From Desulfonatronum lacustre DSM 10312 (GTDB taxonomy: Bacteria > Desulfobacterota > Desulfovibrionia > Desulfovibrionales > Desulfonatronaceae), in contig NZ_KI912608.1 in the NCBI RefSeq assembly GCF_000519265.1, positions 1,483,582 through 1,547,581 on the forward strand: a DNA stretch of 64,000 nucleotides. Reading direction: 5' to 3'. The translations under genes and the position numbers were made by a program. Positions 16,956-24,610 of this stretch are shown here, piece after piece; position 1 is the stretch's first letter, and each line of letters begins with the position of its first letter. The notes below the pieces were generated by a model, which searched no databases, had not been told where the DNA came from, and worked only from the letters and a program-made list of their open reading frames with translations.

Positions 16956-17292
16956 CGCCCTCGGCCTTGATTCGCTCCAAAAGCTCTGAAAGAACGGGCT
17001 TGACGTGCTCGCGCACGTCCCCGGCCACGATAATGAACAGCAGATCGTCGCCGGGCTGGAACAGTCCGGACCTGGCCTCCACCACGATTCGAAAAATGCC
17101 CGGTTTGGCGGAAAATTCCCGGACCAGTTCCTGAATTTTTTCCTGATCCGGGGTTACTTCCAAGGCCTGGACCTGTTGCTTGTCCTTTCTGGACCAGCTA
17201 CGAACAGTACCGTTATGCACGAGCACCATGCCGACGTTGTCCACGAATCCGGGTTCCTGTTTCAATTGCCCGATGGCCTTGCTGATATCCAT
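16924..17292 (-). CDS. MoaE-like molybdopterin synthase large-subunit homologue
   Basis: A 122-residue protein. Its middle aligns by eye with MoaE: GMVLVHNGTVRSWSRKD matches the GAVVTFTGKVR strand, and FRIVVEARSGLFQPGDDLLFIIVAGD matches the GELWPGDEIVFV block. The C-terminal KREI matches the Lys-containing active-site strand. The usual His-Arg before the GELxxGD segment is replaced by Glu-Ala-Arg, so catalytic competence is uncertain. The inner ATG at 17292 is preferred over 17307 because AAGGA is spaced seven bases before it. Tungsten or molybdenum enzymes such as the AOR at 27-29 kb need this cofactor. Confidence 0.65.
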   Translation of the reverse strand: MDISKAIGQLKQEPGFVDNVGMVLVHNGTVRSWSRKDKQQVQALEVTPDQEKIQELVREFSAKPGIFRIVVEARSGLFQPGDDLLFIIVAGDVREHVKPVLSELLERIKAEGVSKREIPATG

Positions 17293-17378
17293 GCTCCCAT
17301 CCTTCATTTATGAGTTGACGACAACGGCTCCGCCCATCTGTTTTGCCTTCAAATGGCGGTATCAGGTCTTGGCTCTGG

Positions 17379-17475
17379 AATCGAAATCGGTATAGAAATC
17401 GAAATCGAAATCGAGAAGAACAAGCGCGTCATTGAATGACGGCGATACCGATTTCGATATCGATTTCGATCCCGG
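17379..17475. repeat. Hexamer-array inverted repeat, copy D
   Basis: Left arm 17379-17415 holds repeated ATCGAAATCG units, right arm 17443-17475 the complementary CGATTTCGAT units, with a 27-base loop. It lies in the 250-base divergent gap between the MoaE-like gene and the 872-residue membrane protein, leaving little room for separate promoters on each side. Confidence 0.8.
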
Positions 17476-17545
17476 GCATGCCCGGGCTGCTTCTGTCATC
17501 TGAACATAAAGCGGAATCAAAACCGCCGATTCTCCCGAGGAAGTC

Positions 17546-20164
17546 ATGTATCTGCTTTCCGATATCTTGAAAAGTCTGCCCAAAGTAACCAACCCTCGTC
17601 TGGTGCTGTCTGGGTTCGGCGTCTGGGTGCTCTGGCGTAACAAGGCCGGCAGCACCACTCACCAGACCTTGACGCGCTTCGGCGGAATCAAGATCAGCAT
17701 CGGCTCCAATCAAAGTCTGTGGTACTTTCCAAACTCCCAGGTTTTTCCGGCTCTGGCGCGAATGCTGCTCTGGACCAAGGTCCACCCCGAACCGGTACTG
17801 AGCCAGGTATTGCCGGCCAAACTGATCTTGGGAGAATCAAACAGCGAACTCTCGTTAAGCATCTCCAACCAACTCGCGGAGCAAAAAATCACTCCAGGGG
17901 AGTCCTTCGACGTCTGGGTCCATCCGGACTTGATCAGTCACGTTTCCACCTTCCCCGGTCTGGGAGTCGAACAACGCCCGCCGATGTTCGGGATGACGCC
18001 CATCAACTGGCATGCCATCAAGGTTGATCCCGGCTTTTCCTTGGACGCGGATCTTGGATGGTTTTTTTTCATCAAGCCCATGCAGGACAAGGAAAGCGAA
18101 AACTACGTTCTGCGTTGGAAAAATTTCTACATGCGCCTGAAGACCATTCTGGACCGTCTGGGCATCCGCTACATCTATCAAGACAACTTGCTCTTCTTTA
18201 AAATCGACGGGCTGAACCAACTCTCTTCCTGGATTCGAGAAATTCTGGCGACCATCGCGCATCACAAATCCGACGAACCGGACGCCTACTGGCCTTGCCT
18301 TTACTGCGCCGTTCAGTCCCAAGGCCTGAACTTCAACGACGAACTGCCGACCAAAATCCCGATCACTTGGGACCGCCTCGCCCCGGACACCCCTCATCTC
18401 CCCCTCAGCACGGGACTTCTGCTGCGCGACGAATTCGCGATTACTTTCTTGGATGCGGCGGGCGACCTGCCTCTGGATTCTCTTTGCCAACTCGGTCTTT
18501 CCGACCACGATTCCCCTGAACGACGCAGGGTGGATTTTCCGGCCTCAGCTTCCCTGTCCGCCGGAAAAAAAGCGCCCTGCTTTTATTGCGGCATGAAATC
18601 TCACGAATCGTCAAATTGCCCCAGTCGACAGATCTTCAACGCGGAACCGGGAGTCTGGGACAAAGTCGGGGTCATGGACATCAAGGAGCTGGCCAAGGCC
18701 GTCAAAACCCTAGACAAAACCGTCGGCAACGGAGAGCTTGCCGCCATGCCGGAACTGCTGCTGGCCGAGGGACCGGAACATACTTTTCTCAAAGCTGTTT
18801 TTGAAATCAATTGCCCGACTCAGCACCGGATGATGCGCATGGTTTGGCGCAGCCGCGGCAAGGAATTGCCTGACGGACTGCGCCAACTCTCCCCGCCTGA
18901 GGGCGAATACGTCTGGTCGGCCTTGGAAAACACCCGCTCACGCAACTATTCCCAAGCCGAGCGCATGATGCAGCAGGCCATCCTGCGAACGTCGAAAAAC
19001 TACCAACCTCATGTTCTGCTGGGATTCATCGCCTTGGAGACGGGAAATCCACGCCAGGCCGAGGGACATTGGAAAAATGCTCGGAACCTGTGCTATACCC
19101 CGTTGCAACAAGGGTACTTGCTGTTTCTCAAGGCACGGCTGCTCGAGATCCAAGGGACATACGACCAAGCCCATGAAACATATTCAGACTCCCTGCGCTA
19201 TTCCCCAAAATGGCTGGAGCCCCGCTATCGCCAGGCGGTTTGCCTCACGAAAAAAGGCTTCCTGGATCAAGCCTGGACAATTTTCGTCGACCTGATCATC
19301 CAGGAGCCGCACATTTTCAACCGCATTCTCTTCGACCACGAGCTTGAGCGTGGGCGCTCCTTCTTGCTTTCGGCCCTGGCCGGTCCATGGACGGCGACCA
19401 TACAAAAAGCCGAAAAAGAGCAGGACGCGCTCAAGCAACTTTGCTCGAAACTGGAGACGTGGTTCGGACCGGATAACCAGTTTCGCAAGGATACTGAGGA
19501 ACGTGCCGCGACCCTTCAGAAAAACAGCCAAGTGGAAAACTATGTGTCCTTCACCAAACTAGCCGAAGTCACCGAAAAACTGCATAAGGAAACTGACCGT
19601 GAGATCAAGGAGGCCGTAGCTTCCTTAAAAAAGGAAGCCCAGAACAATATTGAACGGGCTGGCGCCATTTTTGATGAAATCGCCTATTTCCCTTTTCCAA
19701 AACTGATCAGCAAAATCAACCGCGATTATAACCAGGCAGGCCGTATTCTTCAGCGCATTGCCAAGTCGGATCTGAGCAACGGCAGTTCCTTTCGGCAAGC
19801 CACCATGGAAATGAAAGAGGCGGGCGACATCCTGGACAGGATGGGCAAGCGCATGAGAAGTTTGGTAATCCTCAGAGAAGGGGCACTCTTTTTCTTGTTT
19901 TTAAGTAAAACGTTCCTTTGGCTGGCCATGTTCGGATTGCTGGCTTCAATCATCGCGGTTCCGGCCCTGTTGTACGCGATCCAGGAGTCCGGCTCCGTCT
20001 GGGCCACGGAGTGGATGACGACTCAACGATGGCAGGTCCAACGTACCGTAAGCATGCTCATGATTCTCATCAGCGGAGTCGTCGCCGCGCTCTGGACCAC
20101 CGCACGGTATGCCAAGACGAAACAAAAATATTTGGCAAAGGCAAGGCAGAAGCGAAAAAAATGA
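17546..20164 (+). CDS. Large zinc-knuckle/TPR protein with C-terminal membrane anchor
   Basis: An 872-residue protein not assignable to a named family. Residues 1-330 are a mixed region with no recognised domain. Residues 345-358 carry Cys-x2-Cys-x4-His-x4-Cys, the exact spacing of a CCHC zinc knuckle, within SAGKKAPCFYCGMKSHESSNCPSR. Residues about 445-600 form TPR-like helical pairs (ARLLEIQGTYDQAHETYSDSLRYSP). Residues about 610-780 are charged and coiled-coil-like (TEKLHKETDREIKEAVASLKKEAQNN). Two strongly hydrophobic helices near 790-855 precede a lysine-rich tail, so the protein is probably a membrane-tethered cytoplasmic scaffold. It stands alone between two hexamer arrays. Confidence 0.75.
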   Translation: MYLLSDILKSLPKVTNPRLVLSGFGVWVLWRNKAGSTTHQTLTRFGGIKISIGSNQSLWYFPNSQVFPALARMLLWTKVHPEPVLSQVLPAKLILGESNSELSLSISNQLAEQKITPGESFDVWVHPDLISHVSTFPGLGVEQRPPMFGMTPINWHAIKVDPGFSLDADLGWFFFIKPMQDKESENYVLRWKNFYMRLKTILDRLGIRYIYQDNLLFFKIDGLNQLSSWIREILATIAHHKSDEPDAYWPCLYCAVQSQGLNFNDELPTKIPITWDRLAPDTPHLPLSTGLLLRDEFAITFLDAAGDLPLDSLCQLGLSDHDSPERRRVDFPASASLSAGKKAPCFYCGMKSHESSNCPSRQIFNAEPGVWDKVGVMDIKELAKAVKTLDKTVGNGELAAMPELLLAEGPEHTFLKAVFEINCPTQHRMMRMVWRSRGKELPDGLRQLSPPEGEYVWSALENTRSRNYSQAERMMQQAILRTSKNYQPHVLLGFIALETGNPRQAEGHWKNARNLCYTPLQQGYLLFLKARLLEIQGTYDQAHETYSDSLRYSPKWLEPRYRQAVCLTKKGFLDQAWTIFVDLIIQEPHIFNRILFDHELERGRSFLLSALAGPWTATIQKAEKEQDALKQLCSKLETWFGPDNQFRKDTEERAATLQKNSQVENYVSFTKLAEVTEKLHKETDREIKEAVASLKKEAQNNIERAGAIFDEIAYFPFPKLISKINRDYNQAGRILQRIAKSDLSNGSSFRQATMEMKEAGDILDRMGKRMRSLVILREGALFFLFLSKTFLWLAMFGLLASIIAVPALLYAIQESGSVWATEWMTTQRWQVQRTVSMLMILISGVVAALWTTARYAKTKQKYLAKARQKRKK

Positions 20165-20190
20165 CCCCTGACCGCGGTTACCTCATCAAA

Positions 20191-20280
20191 ATCCAAATCG
20201 CGATCGAAATCGAAATCGGAATTATGCTGTGCATCACCTTGTGATTACGATGTTCGATTACGATTTCGATTTCGATTCAG
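20191..20280. repeat. Hexamer-array inverted repeat, copy E
   Basis: Left arm 20191-20222 (ATCGAAATCGAAATCGG units) and right arm about 20246-20279 (CGATTTCGATTTCGATT units) are separated by about 23 bases. It begins some 27 bases after the stop of the 872-residue gene and lies upstream of pdxJ. It could fold as a long hairpin but lacks a terminator-type T run. Confidence 0.8.
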
Positions 20281-20452
20281 TTAGCGGGTGGGGATCGAGA
20301 ACAAATCTGCCCTGAGGTTTGGTATCCTGCCACTTTACCAACCATGTCCTTTTGGACTAAATTGCAATACCCCCTGGCATATCGACAACCATGGACACGG
20401 CGTTTTTTTTCGCCCCATTTCAAAATAGCACCAGATAAGGAGACCACGATCC

Positions 20453-21178
20453 ATGCCCGTTCTCGTCGTCAACGTCGACCATGTCGCCACCCTGCGCCAA
20501 GCCCGGATGGGCCGCGAACCCGACCCGGTCACCGCCGCCCATTTGGCTGAATTGGGCGGAGCCCACGGGATCATCGTCCATCTGCGCGAGGACCGTCGGC
20601 ACATCCAGGACCGGGATCTGGCCCTGCTCAAGGAAACCGTGCAGACCAACCTGCACCTGGAAATGGCCGCCACCAAGGAAATGCATGCCATTGCCCTGGC
20701 CACTCATCCCCACATGGTCTGCCTCGTCCCGGAAAAACGGGAAGAACTGACCACAGAGGGCGGACTGAACCTGATCGGTCGAGAACAGAACCTCCGGGAC
20801 TACCTGACGGACATCCACGCCGCCGGGATTCTCTCCAGCCTGTTCATCGACGCGGACCCGGAACAGATCCAGGCCGCCAAGGCTATTGGCGCGGAGTACA
20901 TTGAAATCCATACCGGCCATTACGCGGATGCGCCGAACCGGGGACAACGCGAAGCCGAACTGACCAAAATCCTCCACGGCATCCAACTCGCCCAGGACAT
21001 CGGGCTGAAGGTCAACCTCGGCCACGGCCTGAACTACACCAATGTCCTGCCCTTTGCCCAAGCGCCCGGCATCAAGGAATACTCCATCGGTCACAGCATC
21101 ATGGCCAGGGCTATTCATGTCGGCCTGCGCCAAGCGGTTCGCGAAATGACGGACATCATCCAGACCTTTTCCGCCTGA
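20453..21178 (+). CDS. pdxJ: PdxJ, pyridoxine 5'-phosphate synthase
   Basis: A 241-residue TIM-barrel enzyme. The N-terminal [17 protein letters not shown], the [14 protein letters not shown] loop, the [12 protein letters not shown] strand and the C-terminal GHGLNYTN and [11 protein letters not shown] segments are all diagnostic. It condenses 1-deoxyxylulose 5-phosphate with 3-amino-2-oxopropyl phosphate to give pyridoxine phosphate. AAGGAG precedes the ATG. It starts a same-strand run pdxJ-acpS-trmH-tsaC with short gaps; the pdxJ-acpS pair is a common bacterial arrangement. Confidence 0.96.
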   Translation: MPVLVVNVDHVATLRQARMGREPDPVTAAHLAELGGAHGIIVHLREDRRHIQDRDLALLKETVQTNLHLEMAATKEMHAIALATHPHMVCLVPEKREELTTEGGLNLIGREQNLRDYLTDIHAAGILSSLFIDADPEQIQAAKAIGAEYIEIHTGHYADAPNRGQREAELTKILHGIQLAQDIGLKVNLGHGLNYTNVLPFAQAPGIKEYSIGHSIMARAIHVGLRQAVREMTDIIQTFSA

Positions 21179-21224
21179 AAACCGGAACCATGCCGTCTTC
21201 ACAAAACAAGCCGCGGAAAGCCCC

Positions 21225-21626
21225 ATGCCCATAGTCGGCCTGGGGCTGGACGTGGTGGAACTGGACCGGATCCGAAGAATCTGGGAACGTTTCGGCGAAA
21301 CGTTTTCCCGGCGCGTGCTTACGGAAACCGAACAAACCCATCTATCAAGGGCCCATGCCGGACCACCGGTTCCCTATCTGGCGTCCCGGTTCGCGGCCAA
21401 GGAGGCCGCGGTCAAGGCCCTGGGCACCGGATTCCGTCACGGCATCACGTTCCAACAAATCGAAGTTTCCTCACGCTCTTCCGGTCAACCGGAGCTGAAA
21501 TTCTCCGGCGCGGCCCAAGACGCCGCCGCCAGGCTCGGGGCGCATCGCGTCCACCTCAGCCTGACCCACGGTCGGGACACCGCCGCGGCGGTGGTCATTC
21601 TGGAAGGCGACACGCAGCCCTGGTGA
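21225..21626 (+). CDS. acpS: AcpS, holo-acyl-carrier-protein synthase
   Basis: A 133-residue phosphopantetheinyl transferase. The magnesium/CoA-binding signature [12 protein letters not shown] is at residues 5-16, and [15 protein letters not shown], with the catalytic Glu and Lys, is near 54-68. It transfers 4'-phosphopantetheine from CoA to apo-ACP for fatty acid synthesis. It begins 46 bases after pdxJ and ends 13 bases before trmH, so it is probably in one operon. Confidence 0.95.
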   Translation: MPIVGLGLDVVELDRIRRIWERFGETFSRRVLTETEQTHLSRAHAGPPVPYLASRFAAKEAAVKALGTGFRHGITFQQIEVSSRSSGQPELKFSGAAQDAAARLGAHRVHLSLTHGRDTAAAVVILEGDTQPW

Positions 21627-21639
21627 ACTAACCACGACC

Positions 21640-22230
21640 ATGAGAACCTCCATCACTGAACAACGCGTCCACAGGATCCGGGAAGTCCTGGCCAAACGAC
21701 AGAAAGATCTGACCCTGATCCTGAACAACATTCACGACCCGCACAACGTCTCCGCCATCCTGCGCAGTTGCGACGCTTTCGGGGTGCACGGCGTGCAGTT
21801 GTACTATACCCGCGAATCTTTTCCCCTGGTGGGCAAGCGCTCCTCGGCCTCAGCCAAGAAATGGGTGGACCGGGTTCGGCACCATGACGCCGCGACCATG
21901 ATCAACGGACTCCGCGCCCAGGGCTACCAGATCATCGGCACCAACCTGACCGTTGACGCCAAACCGCTCCCGGAGTGGGACTTCACCGGCCCCACGGCCA
22001 TTCTCCTGGGCAACGAGCACCGCGGCCAGGACCCGGCCCTGGACGCCCTGATCCCGGACAACCTGTTCATCCCCATGCAGGGCATGATCCAGAGTCTGAA
22101 CGTCTCCGTGGCCGCGGCCGTGATCCTCTACGAGGCTTGGCGGCAGCGCCAAGCCCGTGGCTGTTACGACCGGCCCAGTTTTGATTCCGAGGAAATGGAG
22201 GAGTTGGTTTGCTCCTGGATGACCCGATGA
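21640..22230 (+). CDS. trmH: TrmH, tRNA Gm18 2'-O-methyltransferase (SPOUT)
   Basis: A 196-residue SPOUT methyltransferase. The three SpoU motifs are visible: NNIHDPHNVSAILRSCDAFG (N and R of motif 1), AILLGNEHRGQDP (motif 2) and IPMQGMIQSLNVSVAAAVILYE (motif 3). The N-terminal RxHRIREVLAKRQKDLTLIL helix is the tRNA-contact extension of TrmH. The stop overlaps the start of tsaC by four bases (ATGA). Confidence 0.93.
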   Translation: MRTSITEQRVHRIREVLAKRQKDLTLILNNIHDPHNVSAILRSCDAFGVHGVQLYYTRESFPLVGKRSSASAKKWVDRVRHHDAATMINGLRAQGYQIIGTNLTVDAKPLPEWDFTGPTAILLGNEHRGQDPALDALIPDNLFIPMQGMIQSLNVSVAAAVILYEAWRQRQARGCYDRPSFDSEEMEELVCSWMTR

Positions 22231-22928
22231 ACTCGAAAGTGAACGGGCAACACCGTCAGCGGGAACTCATCCTGGCGGCAAAAGCCATCACCCAAGGGGA
22301 ACTGGTCGTCTATCCCACCGAAACCCTCTACGCCCTGGGCGCGGACATTCGATCCGAGGACGCCGTCCAGCGGGTCTTCCGAGCCAAGGGTCGGCCCCAG
22401 GGCAAGCCGTTGCCCGTGCTCATCGGCGCACCGGAGCAATTGGCCATGGTCACGGACCATCGCGACGCCCTTCTTGACCGACTGATCCGCGATTTCTGGC
22501 CCGGTCCCTTGAGTATTCTTGTTCCGGCCCGGGTCGGACTGTCGCCGCTTTTGCAGGACCACAACGGCTTCATCGCCGTGCGCTGGACCTCCCACCCCAC
22601 GGCCCAGGCCCTGGCCGTCCAGAGCTCCACCCCGCTGACGGCCACCAGCGCCAACACCAGCGGCCAATCCGCGGCCTCCCGCCCGGAGCACCTGGATCCG
22701 AAACTGACAGCGACCCTCTTCCTCGAAGCATGTTCCTCGCCGTCACCACCATCAAGCCAAGACGAGTCGAATTCCATCAAAGGCATGATCCTCAAGCAAC
22801 CACCCTATCCGGCCGGAGGAGCGCCTTCCACCGTTGTCCGTATTCTGCCCGACGGACGCTTGAAGATTTTTCGCTTGGGAGCAATCAGTTTGGAGCAGCT
22901 TCAACAGGTCGGCTGGGAGGTCGGTTGA
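22227..22928 (+). CDS. tsaC: TsaC/Sua5-type L-threonylcarbamoyladenylate synthase
   Basis: A 233-residue YrdC-domain enzyme that makes threonylcarbamoyl-AMP from threonine, bicarbonate and ATP for the t6A37 tRNA modification. The YPTETLYALGADIRSEDAVQRVFRAKGRPQGKPLPVLI core has the KGR/KPL active-site residues, and TATSANTSGQ closes the site. The C-terminal region is longer than TsaC but shorter than full Sua5. The ATG at 22227 is chosen because it overlaps the trmH stop as ATGA; a TTG at 22209 is possible. Confidence 0.92.
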   Translation: MNSKVNGQHRQRELILAAKAITQGELVVYPTETLYALGADIRSEDAVQRVFRAKGRPQGKPLPVLIGAPEQLAMVTDHRDALLDRLIRDFWPGPLSILVPARVGLSPLLQDHNGFIAVRWTSHPTAQALAVQSSTPLTATSANTSGQSAASRPEHLDPKLTATLFLEACSSPSPPSSQDESNSIKGMILKQPPYPAGGAPSTVVRILPDGRLKIFRLGAISLEQLQQVGWEVG

Positions 22929-23271
22929 ATTTTTTGAACCAGAATTTACCGGAAACCGCGCCGTTCAATTCTAGGGTATAATTTTTTGTACGCCTTTGAC
23001 CAAATTTTTCGATCCGCGACCTGACTCCAAGGGGTCGAAGGGACGAAGCGTTGATCCGGGAGAAGGAGGCCAGGACAGGGTTTTCGGCTCGAAGAGCTTG
23101 TTCGCTTAACCCAAAATTGCCGAAAATATGAGTTTGGCATCCTGCTTGCTATAACTCAATCACCTTCCTCCTTTTGCAAAAGCCGGTTTTGTTTTTGGGC
23201 AGCCCACCCTGAAGCAAAACCGGTTTTTTTGTGCCCGCTATTCGGATAAAGCAAACAAACTCTTGGCCTAC
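22929..23271. other. Intergenic region between tsaC and the GT9 gene
   Basis: No convincing gene is seen; short frames on either strand have no ribosome-binding sites or known motifs. A GTTTTCGGC/GCCGAAAAT inverted repeat lies at 23080-23127, and a bidirectional-type hairpin at 23181-23230 is listed separately. Confidence 0.6.
23181..23230 (+). terminator. Hairpin terminator between convergent tsaC and GT9 genes
   Basis: The arms CCGGTTTTG (about 23183-23191) and CAAAACCGG (23215-23223) are perfectly complementary and are followed on the plus strand by seven T residues. The opposite strand has a weaker T-rich flank, so the element may serve both convergent transcripts. Confidence 0.7.
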
Positions 23272-24192
23272 TCACCGAGCCAGGAGAGCGCCCACTTCCC
23301 GGCGAACCATATTCTGGGGAATCTCTAGCATGCACCGGGGATCGGCGCAGGCTATCCGTCCGGTTCGCGTGCATGGGCGACAAGCCAAGTCCAGACCGAT
23401 GGTCCGCAATCCCACGGGGCCCCACTGCGTTTCCAGAGCCGGCCCGAACAAGGCCAGACCCGGCACGCCCAGCATGCCCGCCAGATGCACCGGCCCGCTG
23501 TCGTTGCCCACCACCAGACGTGCGCCCAAAAGCAGCTCTTGCAAGACATCCAATGAATGCGGCCAACTGACGGGATAATCCCTGATTTCCATCCCCCGAT
23601 CCCGCTCCGCCGGGCCGAGCACGAACCGAACGCTTCGGCCCTGCCCCTGGAGCCACCGGGCCAGTTCAAAAAATTGTACAAGCGGCCACTGCTTGGCCGG
23701 ATGCCCGGCTCCGGGAAAGAGCAGAATCTCGGCATCCCCCTTCCTCCCCTGTCCGCTCCCCCACGCCCCGAAAAGCCCTCGCCAACCAGCCGGCCAGTCG
23801 GGGTTCCAACCGATACCGAGTTCGCGCAGCCCCTGGGCATACGCATCCCTGGGCGACGTGGTCGGAACGCTCCCGGAACCGACAATGCCGCGCAACACAT
23901 GCAACCGGGAGTGCGCCGGAACCGGCGGGTCCGTATCCAGCACGAACCAGAAAACCCGCGCGTCCGCCAACTCCACCGGCCACGGCTCACGAAGGAACAA
24001 GGCATCCATGCCCCGTCGCATCTCCAAAGGGCAGGGCTCCACGCCCAAAGGCCGCAACCAGGGTAAACGGGTGGCGGAACCAGCCCAAAACACGGCCTGA
24101 TCCGCAAACCGTTCGCGGATGGCCAGCATGGACGGCCAAGCCATCAGGAAATCCCCCAATGCACCGCGATGAACCAGGAGAATGGAACTCAC
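23272..24192 (-). CDS. Glycosyltransferase family 9 (ADP-heptosyltransferase type)
   Basis: A 306-residue GT-B fold protein. The N-terminal SSILLVHRGALGDFLMAWPS is the usual GT9 start, ILLFPGAGHPAKQWPLVQF forms the nucleotide-sugar site, and VVGNDSGPVHLAGMLGVPGLALFGPA is the family signature. It probably adds heptose to the lipopolysaccharide core, in line with gmhB in the same window. Start: GTG at 24192, overlapping the previous stop as GTGA; an upstream frame reaches 24396 but is a shadow of the neighbour. The C-terminal Cys-rich segment CRPCTRTGRIACADPRCM is unusual but seen in sulfate-reducer homologues. Confidence 0.85.
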   Translation of the reverse strand: MSSILLVHRGALGDFLMAWPSMLAIRERFADQAVFWAGSATRLPWLRPLGVEPCPLEMRRGMDALFLREPWPVELADARVFWFVLDTDPPVPAHSRLHVLRGIVGSGSVPTTSPRDAYAQGLRELGIGWNPDWPAGWRGLFGAWGSGQGRKGDAEILLFPGAGHPAKQWPLVQFFELARWLQGQGRSVRFVLGPAERDRGMEIRDYPVSWPHSLDVLQELLLGARLVVGNDSGPVHLAGMLGVPGLALFGPALETQWGPVGLRTIGLDLACRPCTRTGRIACADPRCMLEIPQNMVRREVGALLAR

Positions 24193-24491
24193 AGCTTCTT
24201 CATTTTCTGGAACATGTTCAGAAGCCCTGGGTCCGCGTGGCAAAACCCGCAGATGGCCTCGGAGAGGGAAATATACTGGTTGTGACGCAAAAGGGCATGT
24301 AATCCTTTGGAGTCGCCATACAGGGGCTCCAGGGATTCCACCAAAGGGGCAACGGGTACGAATCGCCGCTCGCACAACCCGCAGGTCCCCAGGCAATTGA
24401 CCACGGCGGCCACGTCGAGCAGAGACTCCGGATTCTCGTCAAGGAGTTCCCGCAAGGCGTCCAGGTCGGAGGGCAGGATGAGATGCAGCAT
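24189..24491 (-). CDS. Small protein with paired Cys motifs, unknown
   Basis: A 100-residue protein. The sequence has CLGTCGLCERRF in the middle and CGFCHADPG near the C-terminus, suggesting a metal or Fe-S site with Cys ligands. The N-terminus MLHLILPSDLDALRELLDENPESLLDVAAVVNC is helical. The start at 24491 is chosen because the longer frame to 24650 runs through a strong terminator hairpin. It overlaps the GT9 start by four bases, so both are translated from one message. No family recognised. Confidence 0.6.
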   Translation of the reverse strand: MLHLILPSDLDALRELLDENPESLLDVAAVVNCLGTCGLCERRFVPVAPLVESLEPLYGDSKGLHALLRHNQYISLSEAICGFCHADPGLLNMFQKMKKL

Positions 24492-24539
24492 GGATTTCCC
24501 GTGTGGCAAAGCAAGACAGAGTGCGTACGCATCAACGCA

Positions 24540-24584
24540 GAAAACGCGGTACTTCAGCTTGTCCGGCTGAAGTACCGCGTTTTC
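24540..24584 (-). terminator. Perfect 19-bp stem terminator of the CehA/McbA-type gene
   Basis: The arms 24540-24558 and 24566-24584 are exactly complementary over 19 bases (core CGCGGTACTTCAGC) with a seven-base loop. On the minus strand the second arm ends in TTTTC. It lies 27 bases past the stop at 24611, so it ends that transcript; downstream genes need their own promoter. Confidence 0.85.
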
Positions 24585-24610
24585 ATTACACAGAGCAAGA
24601 GGTTGTCCAG

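Noticed and set aside
23156-23656. 166-codon minus-strand frame over the GT9 3' end
   Set aside because: Out-of-frame shadow of the GT9 gene that runs through the terminator hairpin.
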